Source: Asaia bogorensis (lineage in GTDB: Bacteria > Pseudomonadota > Alphaproteobacteria > Acetobacterales > Acetobacteraceae). Taken from it: a stretch of 64,000 bases of DNA. How positions within the stretch are numbered: the stretch's first letter is position 1; every line of letters starts with the position of its first letter. This document shows positions 25,287 to 33,876 of the stretch, piece after piece. The stretch covers positions 1-64,000 of the forward strand of contig CAMBMS010000008.1 in assembly GCA_945868845.1 (NCBI GenBank), written 5' to 3'. The notes under the pieces were generated by a model that ran no database searches, was not told the DNA's origin, and saw only the letters and a program-made list of their open reading frames with translations. Both the position numbers and the translations under genes were made by a program.

Positions 25287-25475
25287 GTGATAATCGCTGA
25301 TGGAACCGCGCCGTCTGCCATGGGTGGAGCACAGGCACCGACGAGCCAAGCGGGCAATGCCCGTTTGGCCCTCAATCCGCAGGTGGCGGGTTCCGGGGCG
25401 CTGGCGGTGGGCGTACTGATGCGGGAACTGGAGCGCGATGTGCTGCCGCATGTGGCATTCACGCCATGCTCCTGA
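25287..25475 (+). CDS. Short hypothetical ORF, possibly a gene fragment
   Basis: I do not recognise this 62-residue frame (GTG start, PTSQAGNARLALNPQVAG, then ALAVGVLMRELERDVLPHVA). Its stop overlaps the next gene's start in the arrangement ATGCTCCTGA, as in translationally coupled genes, and its codons look like those of neighbouring genes. A stop 21 bases upstream prevents extension. It may be the 3' remnant of a larger lost gene once coupled to the aminotransferase. It may also be spurious. Confidence 0.3.
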   Translation: MIIADGTAPSAMGGAQAPTSQAGNARLALNPQVAGSGALAVGVLMRELERDVLPHVAFTPCS

Positions 25476-26572
25476 AGCCGCTTTTTGATCCCGCGGATTT
25501 TCGCATTCCCGAAGGGATCGCCCATGTCTGCGCCGGCGGCGAAACGCCGTTCCTGAAACGTCATGACGACGCATTGCTGCGCTACGCCGCCGATAAGAGC
25601 CTCGGCATGGCCGGCCGCGCCGCGCAGGAAGCGCAACTCGCGCATGCGCGCGCGCTGATCGCGCAGTCCTGGAGTGTTGGTATTGGCGATATTGGCTTCG
25701 TCGGTAGCGTCGCCGATGGGGTGTCGCTGGTGGCCGAAAGCCTGAATTGGCGTGCGGGCGACAATGCGGTGTTCGATACGGACGAATATCCTTCCGTCGT
25801 TGCGCCGTTCGCCTTGCGTCCGCGCGCGGCATTGCGCTTCGCGACCGGGCACGCACCCGATCGGATGGCCCGGCTGGTGGATGCGCGCACGCGGCTGATC
25901 GGGGTGAGCTATGTTTCCTTTTTGACAGGAGAGCGCGCGAATCTGGCTGCGCTGCGCCGGTTGGCTGATTCCGTGGGCGCGTTGCTGGTGGTAGATTTCA
26001 CTCAGGCCGCTGGCTACCTGCCGATCCAAGTACAGCTAGCCGATTTCGCCTTCTCCGCCTGCTACAAATGGCTGCTCGGTACAACGGGTGTCGCCATCGG
26101 TTATTGGAACCGTGCGCGCCTACCGGATTGGGCACCCGCCACCGCCGGCTGGCATTCGCTCGCATCGCACGGGCGGCCCGATTACAGCGAGCCGCTGGAA
26201 CTGGTTCCCGATGCGATGCGCATGACGCGCGGCAATCCAGGGCATGCCGCGCTCTATGTACTGGCCTCCGCGCTCGACTATCTGCGCCAGCATGACGCCC
26301 GCGCCATACATGCCCATGTGGAAGCCCTGGCCAGCAATCTGCTTTTCCGACTTGCGGCGTTGCAGATCCCTTCCACCACGCCCGAAGATCCCGCGCGGCG
26401 CGGTGGCAATGTCTGCATCTCGCATCCGCGCGCCCAGGCCATTGTCGATGCGCTGGCGGAGCGCGGCGTCTGGGCCTGGAACGGCCGTGGACGAATCCGC
26501 TTCAGTTTCCACGGCTATAATGGTGGCGACGATGTGGAGAAAATCATCACCGCCCTACGCGCAACCTACTGA
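25466..26572 (+). CDS. Class V aminotransferase family protein (PLP enzyme)
   Basis: A 368-residue fold-type I PLP enzyme of the class V group, which includes cysteine desulfurases, selenocysteine lyase and kynureninase-like proteins. The cofactor lysine is in FSACYKWLLGTTGVAIGYW near residue 198, with the PLP-contacting aspartate in LLVVDFTQAAGYLP near 175. The C-terminus IRFSFHGYNGGDDVEKII is typical. The reaction cannot be assigned; desulfurase, lyase and epimerase-like members share these motifs. It is followed at once by a dead SDR on the other strand. Confidence 0.85.
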   Translation: MLLKPLFDPADFRIPEGIAHVCAGGETPFLKRHDDALLRYAADKSLGMAGRAAQEAQLAHARALIAQSWSVGIGDIGFVGSVADGVSLVAESLNWRAGDNAVFDTDEYPSVVAPFALRPRAALRFATGHAPDRMARLVDARTRLIGVSYVSFLTGERANLAALRRLADSVGALLVVDFTQAAGYLPIQVQLADFAFSACYKWLLGTTGVAIGYWNRARLPDWAPATAGWHSLASHGRPDYSEPLELVPDAMRMTRGNPGHAALYVLASALDYLRQHDARAIHAHVEALASNLLFRLAALQIPSTTPEDPARRGGNVCISHPRAQAIVDALAERGVWAWNGRGRIRFSFHGYNGGDDVEKIITALRATY

Positions 26573-26578
26573 GCGGCC

Positions 26579-26759
26579 CTATTGGGAGATATACCTGCCA
26601 TCGAACGCCAGTTCGGCGCAGGTGATGAAGGAGCCTTGTCGGAGGCGAGAAATAGCACGCCATTGGCCACTTCGATCGGCTCCCTAGGCGTGACAACGGC
26701 GTGGCCTCGATCTTCGAGTCACGGATACCCTGATGGGTGGCGTTCGGCAGCGGTAGCAT
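26579..26759 (-). pseudogene. C-terminal remnant of a short-chain dehydrogenase (SDR) gene
   Basis: Read leftward from 26759: LPLPNATHQGIRDSKIEATP and LSRLG, then after a shift EPIEVANGVLFLASDKA, then after another shift ITCAELAFDGRYISQ and a stop at 26579-26581. This is the standard SDR tail (RLGEPxEVAxxVLFLASDEASFITGxxLxVDGGY). The Rossmann half is gone. It lies downstream of the VOC remnant and LLM gene on the same strand, so these were probably one operon. Confidence 0.75.
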
Positions 26760-26976
26760 ATAGCCGGATGGATGGAGTTCGCCTGTACCCCTTGCGGCTC
26801 GTCTTTCATGGCTGCTGACGTGGTATAGAGCCGCACCCCAAAATAAAATACACAGGGGTTGCTAGAACGCCATTGTGCAAGGGCGAAAAAGTGAATGCCA
26901 AGATCAATGCGCAGTTGGTCGCGGTCAAGAGATTGCCACAACTCGTCCGGTCATTCTTTATGGCGCCAAATGTGTC
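26760..26976. other. Degenerate spacer between two gene remnants
   Basis: 217 bases between the SDR and VOC remnants. It should hold the lost parts of both genes, but I could not align any reading frame to either family. No intact gene. Confidence 0.4.
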
Positions 26977-27129
26977 CTATATTACCAGCCACTGAGTAAG
27001 GCCGATGCGCAGCTGGCCAGCTGGGGCAGAGCAGATGATCTCTACGCCGAACATCGCTGCGTAGAAGACTGCCGTGGCTTCCGAGTTGGAGCTGCGCAGG
27101 TGGATGTGGTCAAACGTGACCTTGGACAT
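26977..27129 (-). pseudogene. Truncated VOC/glyoxalase-family gene (N-terminal piece)
   Basis: A 50-codon frame starts MSKVTFDHIHLRSSN and continues ATAVFYAAMFGVEII, the first beta-alpha-beta module of a vicinal-oxygen-chelate protein with its metal-ligand histidine, then stops at TAG 26977-26979. VOC proteins need four such modules, so this is less than half a domain. GGGGAGGAAG precedes the ATG. It begins 15 bases after the LLM gene's stop, consistent with one former transcript. Confidence 0.7.
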
Positions 27130-27143
27130 TTGCTTCCTCCCCT

Positions 27144-28217
27144 TCATTGGAACGCCTTGGCGATACGGCCCCAATCTTCGAGCGCGTCCTCGTGCCCTGG
27201 GACCAGCGGGATGACGAGTTGGGAGAGGCCACCGTCGCGCATCGCCTCCACACGCTGCTTGATGTCCTGTTCGCGGCCGGTGAAGGTGGTGTGGCGTATC
27301 AGCTCGGCGGTGACAAAGCGTTCTTCCTCCGGTTTGACCTTGATACAATGGCCCGTGTGGTTGACTAGGTAGCGGGCGTCCGCGGGCTCGAACTTGCGGG
27401 CGGCTTCCACATAGCCCTGCAACACGTCCTTCACTCTGTCCGGCACCGGGGAGGTATTGGCCCAGCCTTCCATGTCGTTGTCCGCCGCGCGGTGCAGTAG
27501 CACAGCGGCACGGGCGCCGGCTTGTTCGCGCACGCGCGGGGAATCCAGGGTCTCGCCATCCTGTAACACGCAGCCCCATACCCAGCCGGAAGAGTAGAGA
27601 TCCCCGCCCGGGTGGCCTGACTCGGCCCAAGTTTTTTTCATACTTTCGACGGCTGCGAGCCCGTCCGGCACGCCAGACATCACCATTTTCCAGGCGGCGC
27701 CGTAGCGGGCCGTGAGCTTGCGCCCGCGCGGCCCAAAGGCGGAGATGTGCAATTTCACCGGGTCCTTAATATTGATCAGGCCGAGTTCCGGGTTGAGGAA
27801 CCTGATCTTCTTTCGCACGCCCAGTTCCACCTCGGCTTCCGTTGTCTCCCCGTTCAGTAGGGCGTAGACGACGCGGATATACTCATCCATGTCGGACAGC
27901 TTCATAGCGTTCAGGCCCATGGCGCGACGGGCAGAGAAACCGGTGCCGACGCCGAAATCGATGCGGCCTGGCGCCATAGCATTGAGTGTGGCGAATGCGC
28001 AGGCGGTCACCGCCGGTATGCGGTTCGTGGGCACTAGCACGCCGGTGCCGAGGCGGATGCGGGATGTCTTCAGTGCCGCCGCGCCCATGGCGACAAACGG
28101 GTCCGCGACCAGCATCTGCGTATCGTAGAACCAAGCATGGGTGAAGCCCAGCTCCTCTGCCCGCTGCGCCACCTTCCAGGAATTTCCTGCAGTCGGGATA
28201 CCGATACCGAATTCCAT
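27144..28217 (-). CDS. LLM-class flavin-dependent oxidoreductase
   Basis: A 357-residue luciferase-like protein: MEFGIGIPTAGNSWKVAQRA, then FTHAWFYDTQMLVADPFVA near residue 29, TSRIRLGTGVLVPTNRIP near 52, and PGRIDFGVGTGFSARRAMG near 82, as in the 5,10-methylene-H4MPT reductase-like LLM group. Start 28217 sits just before the conserved N-terminus; the frame is open to 28301. It heads a leftward unit whose next two genes (VOC, SDR) are broken, so it may have lost its pathway partners. Substrate unknown. Confidence 0.87.
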   Translation of the reverse strand: MEFGIGIPTAGNSWKVAQRAEELGFTHAWFYDTQMLVADPFVAMGAAALKTSRIRLGTGVLVPTNRIPAVTACAFATLNAMAPGRIDFGVGTGFSARRAMGLNAMKLSDMDEYIRVVYALLNGETTEAEVELGVRKKIRFLNPELGLINIKDPVKLHISAFGPRGRKLTARYGAAWKMVMSGVPDGLAAVESMKKTWAESGHPGGDLYSSGWVWGCVLQDGETLDSPRVREQAGARAAVLLHRAADNDMEGWANTSPVPDRVKDVLQGYVEAARKFEPADARYLVNHTGHCIKVKPEEERFVTAELIRHTTFTGREQDIKQRVEAMRDGGLSQLVIPLVPGHEDALEDWGRIAKAFQ

Positions 28218-28486
28218 GTTGCTCGCCCTTTTATAAAAGTCTGATTTTATCACGCGTTCACGGACTAGTCTGCTGTATCTTGATCGAAAAACCAAAGACA
28301 TGCATGTTCATCTGCGGCGGTGGGTACACCACTGAAGCAGTTGGATAAATCGGTCCTAGCCCCGGGTTACTTGGTGTTGGAAAGGGTTAACGATGCCCTG
28401 CGCTAAGCTTGACTATACCACGTCGGAAGGGAGGAATCACGCATGGCGTCAACTGTTCCCGGCCTCCGGGCAAGGCGGCTGTTCTA

Positions 28487-28963
28487 ATGCGCCATGTCAG
28501 CCTGATCCTGGCGCTGGCGGCGTTCTGGCTGCTGCTCTCGGGCCATTTTACCCCGTTTCTGCTGGCGCTTGGCCTGGCCAGCGTCCTGGCGGTCACCTGG
28601 TTCGTCGACCGGCGCATGCGCATGGTCGACCTGGAAGGCCACCCGTCGCATCTCAGCCTGAACGTCCTGACCTACTGGCCCTGGCTGCTCTGGGAAATTG
28701 TCAAGGCGGCCTGGGACGTAACTAAGATCATCCTGCATCCGCGCCTGCCGATCAGCCCCGAGATTATCCGCGTGCCCGCCAGCCAGAAAACTGATGTCGG
28801 ACGGGTGATCTACGCCAACTCGATCACGCTGACGCCGGGAACGATCTCGCTCGAGACCGATGACGGCTCGATACTTGTCCACGCGCTGACCCGCGCCGGG
28901 GCGGACGGGCTGGCAACCGGCGACATGGACCGCCGCTGCACCGCTTTCGAGGCCGCGCTCTGA
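28487..28963 (+). CDS. mnhE: Mrp/Mnh cation antiporter subunit E
   Basis: A 158-residue membrane protein matching MnhE/MrpE. It has two or three N-terminal helices, then YANSITLTPGTISLETDD near residue 105, the family's signature. It is the first gene of a ten-gene antiporter operon. The start at 28487 fits the helix start; the frame is open to 28409 but that leader looks non-coding. The ribosome-binding site is weak. Its stop overlaps the mnhF start (TGATG). MnhE is needed for assembly and activity of the complex that exchanges Na+ (or K+) for H+. Confidence 0.9.
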   Translation: MRHVSLILALAAFWLLLSGHFTPFLLALGLASVLAVTWFVDRRMRMVDLEGHPSHLSLNVLTYWPWLLWEIVKAAWDVTKIILHPRLPISPEIIRVPASQKTDVGRVIYANSITLTPGTISLETDDGSILVHALTRAGADGLATGDMDRRCTAFEAAL

Positions 28964-29244
28964 TGTTCGCCGCCGCAATGATCGCCCTGCTCGTCTCCAT
29001 TGGCCTTACCATCGTGCGCGCCTGGCTTGGCCCGACGTTGTTCGACCGCGTGCTGGCGGCGAATACGATTGGTACGCTCTCGGTCTGCTTGATCGCGGTG
29101 CATGGGTTCCTGACCGCCCGTACGGAATTTCTGGACATCGCCATCACCTACGCGCTGTTGAACGTGCTGAGTACGCTGGCAATCCTCAAATTCTTCCGAT
29201 TCGGTAGTCTGGGTGACCCAGAGCCAAGGGACGAAGAGCGATGA
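28963..29244 (+). CDS. mnhF: Mrp/Mnh cation antiporter subunit F
   Basis: A 93-residue protein with three predicted helices and the MrpF pattern RAWLGPTLFDRVLAANTIGT near residue 23 followed by YALLNVLSTLAILKFF. Start and stop overlap neighbouring genes by one and four bases, so translation is coupled along the operon. Normal family length. Confidence 0.92.
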   Translation: MFAAAMIALLVSIGLTIVRAWLGPTLFDRVLAANTIGTLSVCLIAVHGFLTARTEFLDIAITYALLNVLSTLAILKFFRFGSLGDPEPRDEER

Positions 29245-29567
29245 CCCTCATCGTTGATCTGCTATCCTGGAGCTTCCTTCTCGCCGGCGGGTTTTTCACC
29301 GTCGTCGGTGCCTTCGGGCTGCTGCGCATGCCGGATATCTTCACCCGGCTGCATGCTTCTGGCGTGCTGGACCCTTTCGGCGTCTCCCTGATCCTGATGG
29401 GTCTCATGTTCCAGGCCGGATTCACCCTGGTTACCGTCAAGCTGGGTTTTCTCATTCTGTTGCTGCTGTTTACCAGCCCCGTCTCCTGCCATGCTCTGGC
29501 CCGCGCCGCGGGGCAACACAGCACCCCCCCCCAACGGACCGGGGGCGACGCGCCATCGAAACCCTGA
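29241..29567 (+). CDS. mnhG: Mrp/Mnh cation antiporter subunit G
   Basis: A 108-residue protein with three helices and the MrpG motif GAFGLLRMPDIFTRLHASGV near residue 24, then FTSPVSCHALARAA near 78. The last 20 or so residues after the conserved core are polar and proline-rich and are coded partly by a run of nine C (29524-29532). The next gene lacks an obvious start, and one extra C in the run would fuse this frame with it. Function is as part of the antiporter membrane complex. Confidence 0.9.
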   Translation: MTLIVDLLSWSFLLAGGFFTVVGAFGLLRMPDIFTRLHASGVLDPFGVSLILMGLMFQAGFTLVTVKLGFLILLLLFTSPVSCHALARAAGQHSTPPQRTGGDAPSKP

Positions 29568-30103
29568 CCTACATCTTCCTACTAGTCTGCCTGGTGATGA
29601 CCGCGATCGCCATCGTTCGCACGCGCAATCTGTTCGCGGCGGTCGCGCTGGGCGGCATTTACAGCTTCTGCATGGCGCTCTCGCTGCTGGTGCTGGACGC
29701 GGTCGATGTCTCGATGACCGAGGCATCCGTCGGCGCCGGCATCTCCACCGTGCTGTTGCTGGGCGCGCTGCACCTGACCGGGATCGAGGAAGCCCCGGCC
29801 CAACGCCCGGCCCTGGTGCCGATGCTGGTGTCCATCGTCACCGGGGTGGTGCTGCTGTATGGCGCTTGGGGCCTGCCGCCCTTCGGCGATCCGGCGGGCG
29901 TGATTCACCACCACGTGGCGCCGCGCTACCTGAACCAGGTGGTTGCGGAAACCGGCGTGCCGAACGCAGTCACGGCGGTGCTCGCCAGCTACCGCGGCTA
30001 TGACACGCTGGGGGAGACCACTGTGATCTTCACCGCCGGGATCGGCGTCCTGCTGCTGCTGAAAGGCCGGCGTCGCAAGCAGCCCGGGGACCGACCGTCA
30101 TGA
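29555..30103 (+). CDS. MbhD/MbhE-like (MnhA C-terminal-like) antiporter subunit
   Basis: About 180 residues with an MbhD (DUF4040) part (AIAIVRTRNLFAAVALGGIY and VSMTEASVGAGISTVLLLGA) and an MbhE-like end (SYRGYDTLGETTVIFTAGIG). In Bacillus-type Mrp systems these domains form the C-terminus of MrpA. Family N-termini would begin about IETLTYIFLLVCLVMTA; here that codon is ATC (29555), and no ATG, GTG or TTG precedes GTG 29594 / ATG 29597, which would cut into the first helix. The true start is therefore unclear: ATC, CTG 29564, GTG 29594 or fusion to mnhG. Confidence 0.85.
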   Translation: METLTYIFLLVCLVMTAIAIVRTRNLFAAVALGGIYSFCMALSLLVLDAVDVSMTEASVGAGISTVLLLGALHLTGIEEAPAQRPALVPMLVSIVTGVVLLYGAWGLPPFGDPAGVIHHHVAPRYLNQVVAETGVPNAVTAVLASYRGYDTLGETTVIFTAGIGVLLLLKGRRRKQPGDRPS

Positions 30104-30519
30104 TGCAGCGAGAGGCTATCCCACGTGTCGTCACCAAGCTCCTGTTCCCGTTCCTGCTGCTGTTCGGGCTTTACGTGCAGCTCCATGGTGAACTCGGCCC
30201 CGGCGGCGGCTTCCAGGCCGGGGTCATCGTTGCCGCCACGCTCATCCTGTTCGGTCTGATCTTTGGCCTGCGCGCCGCCCACCTAGTCGCCCCGCCCCGC
30301 CTCGTCGAAATCATGATCCCGCTCGGCGTCTTCATCTATGCCGGCGTGGGCGTGGCCGGCCTGCTGTCCGGCGGCAACTACCTGGACTATTTCGTGCTGG
30401 ACCGCGATCCCGTGCACGGCCAGGAACGCGGCATCTTCTGGGTAGAGATCGGGGTGTTGATCACCGTCTCCTCCACCATGCTGACGTTCTACTACGCCTT
30501 CGCCGGACGGGGGCGCTAG
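30100..30519 (+). CDS. mnhB: Mrp/Mnh cation antiporter subunit B
   Basis: A 139-residue four-helix protein with the MnhB signature LHGELGPGGGFQAGVIVAA near residue 28. It overlaps the previous gene by four bases (ATGA) and precedes mnhC by six. In the complex MnhB sits beside the MbhD/E-like subunit. Length is normal. Confidence 0.93.
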   Translation: MMQREAIPRVVTKLLFPFLLLFGLYVQLHGELGPGGGFQAGVIVAATLILFGLIFGLRAAHLVAPPRLVEIMIPLGVFIYAGVGVAGLLSGGNYLDYFVLDRDPVHGQERGIFWVEIGVLITVSSTMLTFYYAFAGRGR

Positions 30520-30525
30520 GCTGGA

Positions 30526-30882
30526 ATGGAAGCGATCGTCGGCCAGTTCAGCAACTTGGTCACCGCCATCCTGATGGTGCTGGGGCTTTACGTTGTGCTG
30601 GCAAGGGACAACCTGATCAAGACGCTGATCGGCTTGGGCGTGTTCCAGACCTCGGTCTATCTGCTGTATGTCGGGCCGGGGAAGATCGTGGGTGGGACGG
30701 CGCCGATCATCGCCGAGGGCTTCACAGTCTATTCTAACCCACTGCCGCATGTGCTGATGCTGACTGCGATTGTTGTCGGCGTCGCGACCCTAGCGCTCGG
30801 CCTAGCTTTGGTCGTGCGTATCCACGAGGCCTACGGCACGATCGAGGAAGATGAGATCGTCGCCCAAGACTCCGGGGAATGA
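30526..30882 (+). CDS. mnhC: Mrp/Mnh cation antiporter subunit C (NuoK-like)
   Basis: A 118-residue NuoK homologue with three helices: LGLYVVLARDNLIKTLIGLG near residue 18 and PLPHVLMLTAIVVGVATLAL near 72, holding the conserved membrane residues of this subunit. It contributes to the ion path next to the large MnhD-type subunits. It follows mnhB by six bases and overlaps the open frame of the next gene, but not its likely start. Confidence 0.93.
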   Translation: MEAIVGQFSNLVTAILMVLGLYVVLARDNLIKTLIGLGVFQTSVYLLYVGPGKIVGGTAPIIAEGFTVYSNPLPHVLMLTAIVVGVATLALGLALVVRIHEAYGTIEEDEIVAQDSGE

Positions 30883-30919
30883 CCGCGTCGTTATCAGGGG
30901 TCGTCAGAAATCGCACGGG

Positions 30920-32413
30920 ATGCATCGTGGCATGAGCTGGACCGCCCATTTGCCGGCCCTGCAGGTTGTCGTCCCGCTGCTCGCCGCGCCGGTCTGCGCC
31001 GTGCTGCGCCATCCGACGCTCGCCTGGGCCTGGGCAACACTTACGTCCTTGGTCGCGTTCCTGATCGCGCTTTTGATCCTGGCTCAGGTCATGGCGACCG
31101 GGCCGATTTCCTATGCGATCGGGAGCTGGCCGCCGCCCTGGGGCATCGAGTACCGGATCGACACGCTGAACGCCTTCGTCCTGTTACTGGTCACCCTGAT
31201 TGGGGCGGTGATCATGCCCTACGCCCGGGTCAGCCTGGCCAGCGAACTGCCCGCGGAACGGCTGCCATGGTACTACGCAATGATCCTGCTGTGCCTTGCC
31301 GGCCTACTGGGCATGACCGCCACCGGCGATGCCTTCAATATTTTCGTCTTCATGGAAATCGCGTCGCTGTCGAGCTATGTCCTGATCGCCTTGGGCCGGG
31401 ACAGACGAGCGTTGCTGGCGGCCTATCAATACCTGATCGTGGGGACGATCGGGGCGACCTTCTATGTAATCGGCGTTGGTTTCCTCTATCTGGTCACGGG
31501 CACGCTCAACATCACCGACCTAGCCGCCCAACTGCCGATGGTCGCGAACCAACGGCCTGTCACGGTGGGGCTGGCCTTCATTGCGGTCGGCCTGTCGCTT
31601 AAATTCGCCCTGTTCCCGCTGCATGGCTGGCTGCCTGGGGCCTATGCCAGCGCGCCGTCCGTGGCTACGGCTTTGCTCGCCGCGACCGCCACCAAGGTTG
31701 CCGCCTATCTGCTGCTGCGCTTCTTCTTCTCGATCTTTGGAGGGGCTTACAAGCTTGCGGAATTGACGATCCCGGTGCTGTGGATCCTGGCCTCGATCGG
31801 GGCGATGATCGGCGCATCGCTGTGGGCGCTATACCAGGACAATGTGCGGCGGTTGCTGGCGTTCTCAAGCGTCGCGCAGATTGGTTATATTACCTTGGGC
31901 ATAGGCCTCGCCTCGCCCAGGGGCCTGACCGGTTCTATCGTGCATCTGTTTAACCACGGCATTACCAAGGCGGCGCTGTTCCTGCTGGTGGGGGGGATGG
32001 CGCTGCGCATCGGGCCGGTCACGGTCGACTCCCTGGCCGGGATCGGCCGGCGCATGCCGGTGACCGTCGCAGGGTTCACCATTGCCGCGGCCAGCCTGGT
32101 CGGTATCCCCGGCACCGCCGGGTTCGTGGGTAAGTGGTACCTCATCCTCGCCGCTATCGAACAGGGCTGGTGGTGGCTGGCCGTCATGATCGTGCTGAGC
32201 TCGTTGCTCGCCTTGCTGTATGTTGGCCGCATCCTGGAGGCCGCCTGGCTCCGCCCCGCGCCGCCCGATGCCCTAGCCAGCGAGATGCCTCCATCGATGC
32301 TGGTGCCCGCCTGGGTTCTGGTCATCGCCTGTGTGTGGTTCGGCTTGCAGACCGATCTGACGGTCGGGGTGGCTGAGCAGGCGGCCGCCGAACTGTTGGG
32401 GCGGCAGCCATGA
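30920..32413 (+). CDS. mnhD: Mrp/Mnh antiporter subunit D-type (NuoN/NuoM-like), first copy
   Basis: A 497-residue, about 14-helix subunit of the proton-conducting NADH-quinone-oxidoreductase-like family. It keeps the key membrane residues: a glutamate in FVFMEIASLSSYVL (helix 5) and a lysine in GLSLKFALFPLHGWLPGAY (helix 7), plus TATKVAAYLL. I chose 30920; ATG 30932 is equally possible and the frame is open to 30851. It overlaps the next mnhD by four bases. It is one of three paralogues that would make the ion channels of the complex. Confidence 0.92.
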   Translation: MHRGMSWTAHLPALQVVVPLLAAPVCAVLRHPTLAWAWATLTSLVAFLIALLILAQVMATGPISYAIGSWPPPWGIEYRIDTLNAFVLLLVTLIGAVIMPYARVSLASELPAERLPWYYAMILLCLAGLLGMTATGDAFNIFVFMEIASLSSYVLIALGRDRRALLAAYQYLIVGTIGATFYVIGVGFLYLVTGTLNITDLAAQLPMVANQRPVTVGLAFIAVGLSLKFALFPLHGWLPGAYASAPSVATALLAATATKVAAYLLLRFFFSIFGGAYKLAELTIPVLWILASIGAMIGASLWALYQDNVRRLLAFSSVAQIGYITLGIGLASPRGLTGSIVHLFNHGITKAALFLLVGGMALRIGPVTVDSLAGIGRRMPVTVAGFTIAAASLVGIPGTAGFVGKWYLILAAIEQGWWWLAVMIVLSSLLALLYVGRILEAAWLRPAPPDALASEMPPSMLVPAWVLVIACVWFGLQTDLTVGVAEQAAAELLGRQP

Positions 32414-33876
32414 ACACGATGGTTGTCGCCATGGCGGTGCCGGTCGTGGGGGCGATCGTGATTGCCCTGCTGCGTCGCTTACCGGTTGCGCGCGACATCG
32501 TGCTGGTGGTGACGGCGGTTGCCATGTTCGGCGTGGTCCTGACCCTGCTGCCGCTGGCCCTGTCTGGCATCCAGCCCTCGACGCCCGCCCTGACCATCCT
32601 GCCCGGACTGGTGATCCAATTGGTGGTGGAGCCGCTGGGCATGCTGTTTGCGCTGGTTGCCTCCGGGCTGTGGATCGCCAGCGCGCTGTATGCGATTGGC
32701 TACATGCGCGGGAACGACGAGCCCAGGCAGACCGGATTCCATGCGTGCTTCGCGCTGTCGCTGGCGGCCACGCTGGGGGTCGCCTTCGCGGGGAACCTGT
32801 TTACGCTGTTCCTGTTCTATGAAGTGCTGACGCTGGTCACCTATCCGCTGGTCACACACAAGCGGGACGAGGCGGCGATCGCCGCCGGGCGGCTCTATCT
32901 GATCATGCTGGTGGGGGCGTCGCTGATGCTGTTCCTGCCGGCCATCGCCTGGGTCGCGCTGGCGACGGGTGGCGGCGCGTTTGAGGCGGGAGGCACGCTG
33001 ACGGCTTCGTTGGCGGCCGGCACCCTGTCCCCGGCCGCGACAGGCCTGCTGCTGGCCCTGTTCGTCTTCGGCATCGGAAAGGCCGCGGTTATGCCGGGGC
33101 ATCGCTGGTTGCCCGCCGCCATGGTCGCGCCGACGCCGGTCAGCGCCTTGCTGCACGCGGTCGCGGTGGTCAAGTCCGGTGTCTTCTGCATCGTCAAAAT
33201 CGTCGTCACCGTGTTCGGCGTCGAGACGCTGGCGCGGCTGGGCACGGGGGATTGGCTGGCCTATGGGGCGGGTACGACGGTCATCCTCTCCTCGTTGATC
33301 GCGATGCGCCAGGACGACCTCAAGCGACGCCTGGCCTATTCGACGATCAGCCAGCTTTCTTATGTCGTGCTGGCCGTCAGCCTGTTCACTCCGGTCGCGA
33401 CTATGGCGGCCACGCTCCATATCGTGGCCCATGCGTTCGGCAAGATCACGCTGTTCTTCGCGGCGGGTGCCATCTACACCGCCGCCCACAAGACCAAGAT
33501 CAGCGAGCTGGATGGTATCGGTCGGCTCATGCCCTGGACGATGACGGCCTTCGCGATCGGTGCGCTGGCCATGATCGGGGTGCCGCCGACTGCGGGCTTT
33601 GTCAGTAAATGGTTCCTGGTGTCCGCCGCGCTGACCTCGGCGCACTGGTTCGCGCTGGGTGTCGTTGTCGTTAGCACCGGGCTGACCGCGGGCTATTTCC
33701 TGCCGATCATCCACGCGGCCTTCCTGCGCGATAGACCCGACGACGACCACGTCCATGGGGAGGCGCCACCGCTTATGGTCATCGCGCTGACGACCACGGC
33801 GGTGGCGACGATCGTCGTCTGCCTGTTTCCGGGGCCGTTTCTGACCCTCGCGCGCCTGCTGGCGGGGTTGGCATGA
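32410..33876 (+). CDS. mnhD: Mrp/Mnh antiporter subunit D-type, second copy
   Basis: A 488-residue paralogue with the same fold. The helix 5 glutamate is in FLFYEVLTLVTYPLVTH and the helix 7 lysine in FGIGKAAVMPGHRWLPAAM; a further lysine is in AVVKSGVFCIVKI. The HKRDEA segment after helix 5 resembles MbhH-like members. It is coupled by ATGA to the genes on both sides. Confidence 0.92.
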   Translation: MNTMVVAMAVPVVGAIVIALLRRLPVARDIVLVVTAVAMFGVVLTLLPLALSGIQPSTPALTILPGLVIQLVVEPLGMLFALVASGLWIASALYAIGYMRGNDEPRQTGFHACFALSLAATLGVAFAGNLFTLFLFYEVLTLVTYPLVTHKRDEAAIAAGRLYLIMLVGASLMLFLPAIAWVALATGGGAFEAGGTLTASLAAGTLSPAATGLLLALFVFGIGKAAVMPGHRWLPAAMVAPTPVSALLHAVAVVKSGVFCIVKIVVTVFGVETLARLGTGDWLAYGAGTTVILSSLIAMRQDDLKRRLAYSTISQLSYVVLAVSLFTPVATMAATLHIVAHAFGKITLFFAAGAIYTAAHKTKISELDGIGRLMPWTMTAFAIGALAMIGVPPTAGFVSKWFLVSAALTSAHWFALGVVVVSTGLTAGYFLPIIHAAFLRDRPDDDHVHGEAPPLMVIALTTTAVATIVVCLFPGPFLTLARLLAGLA

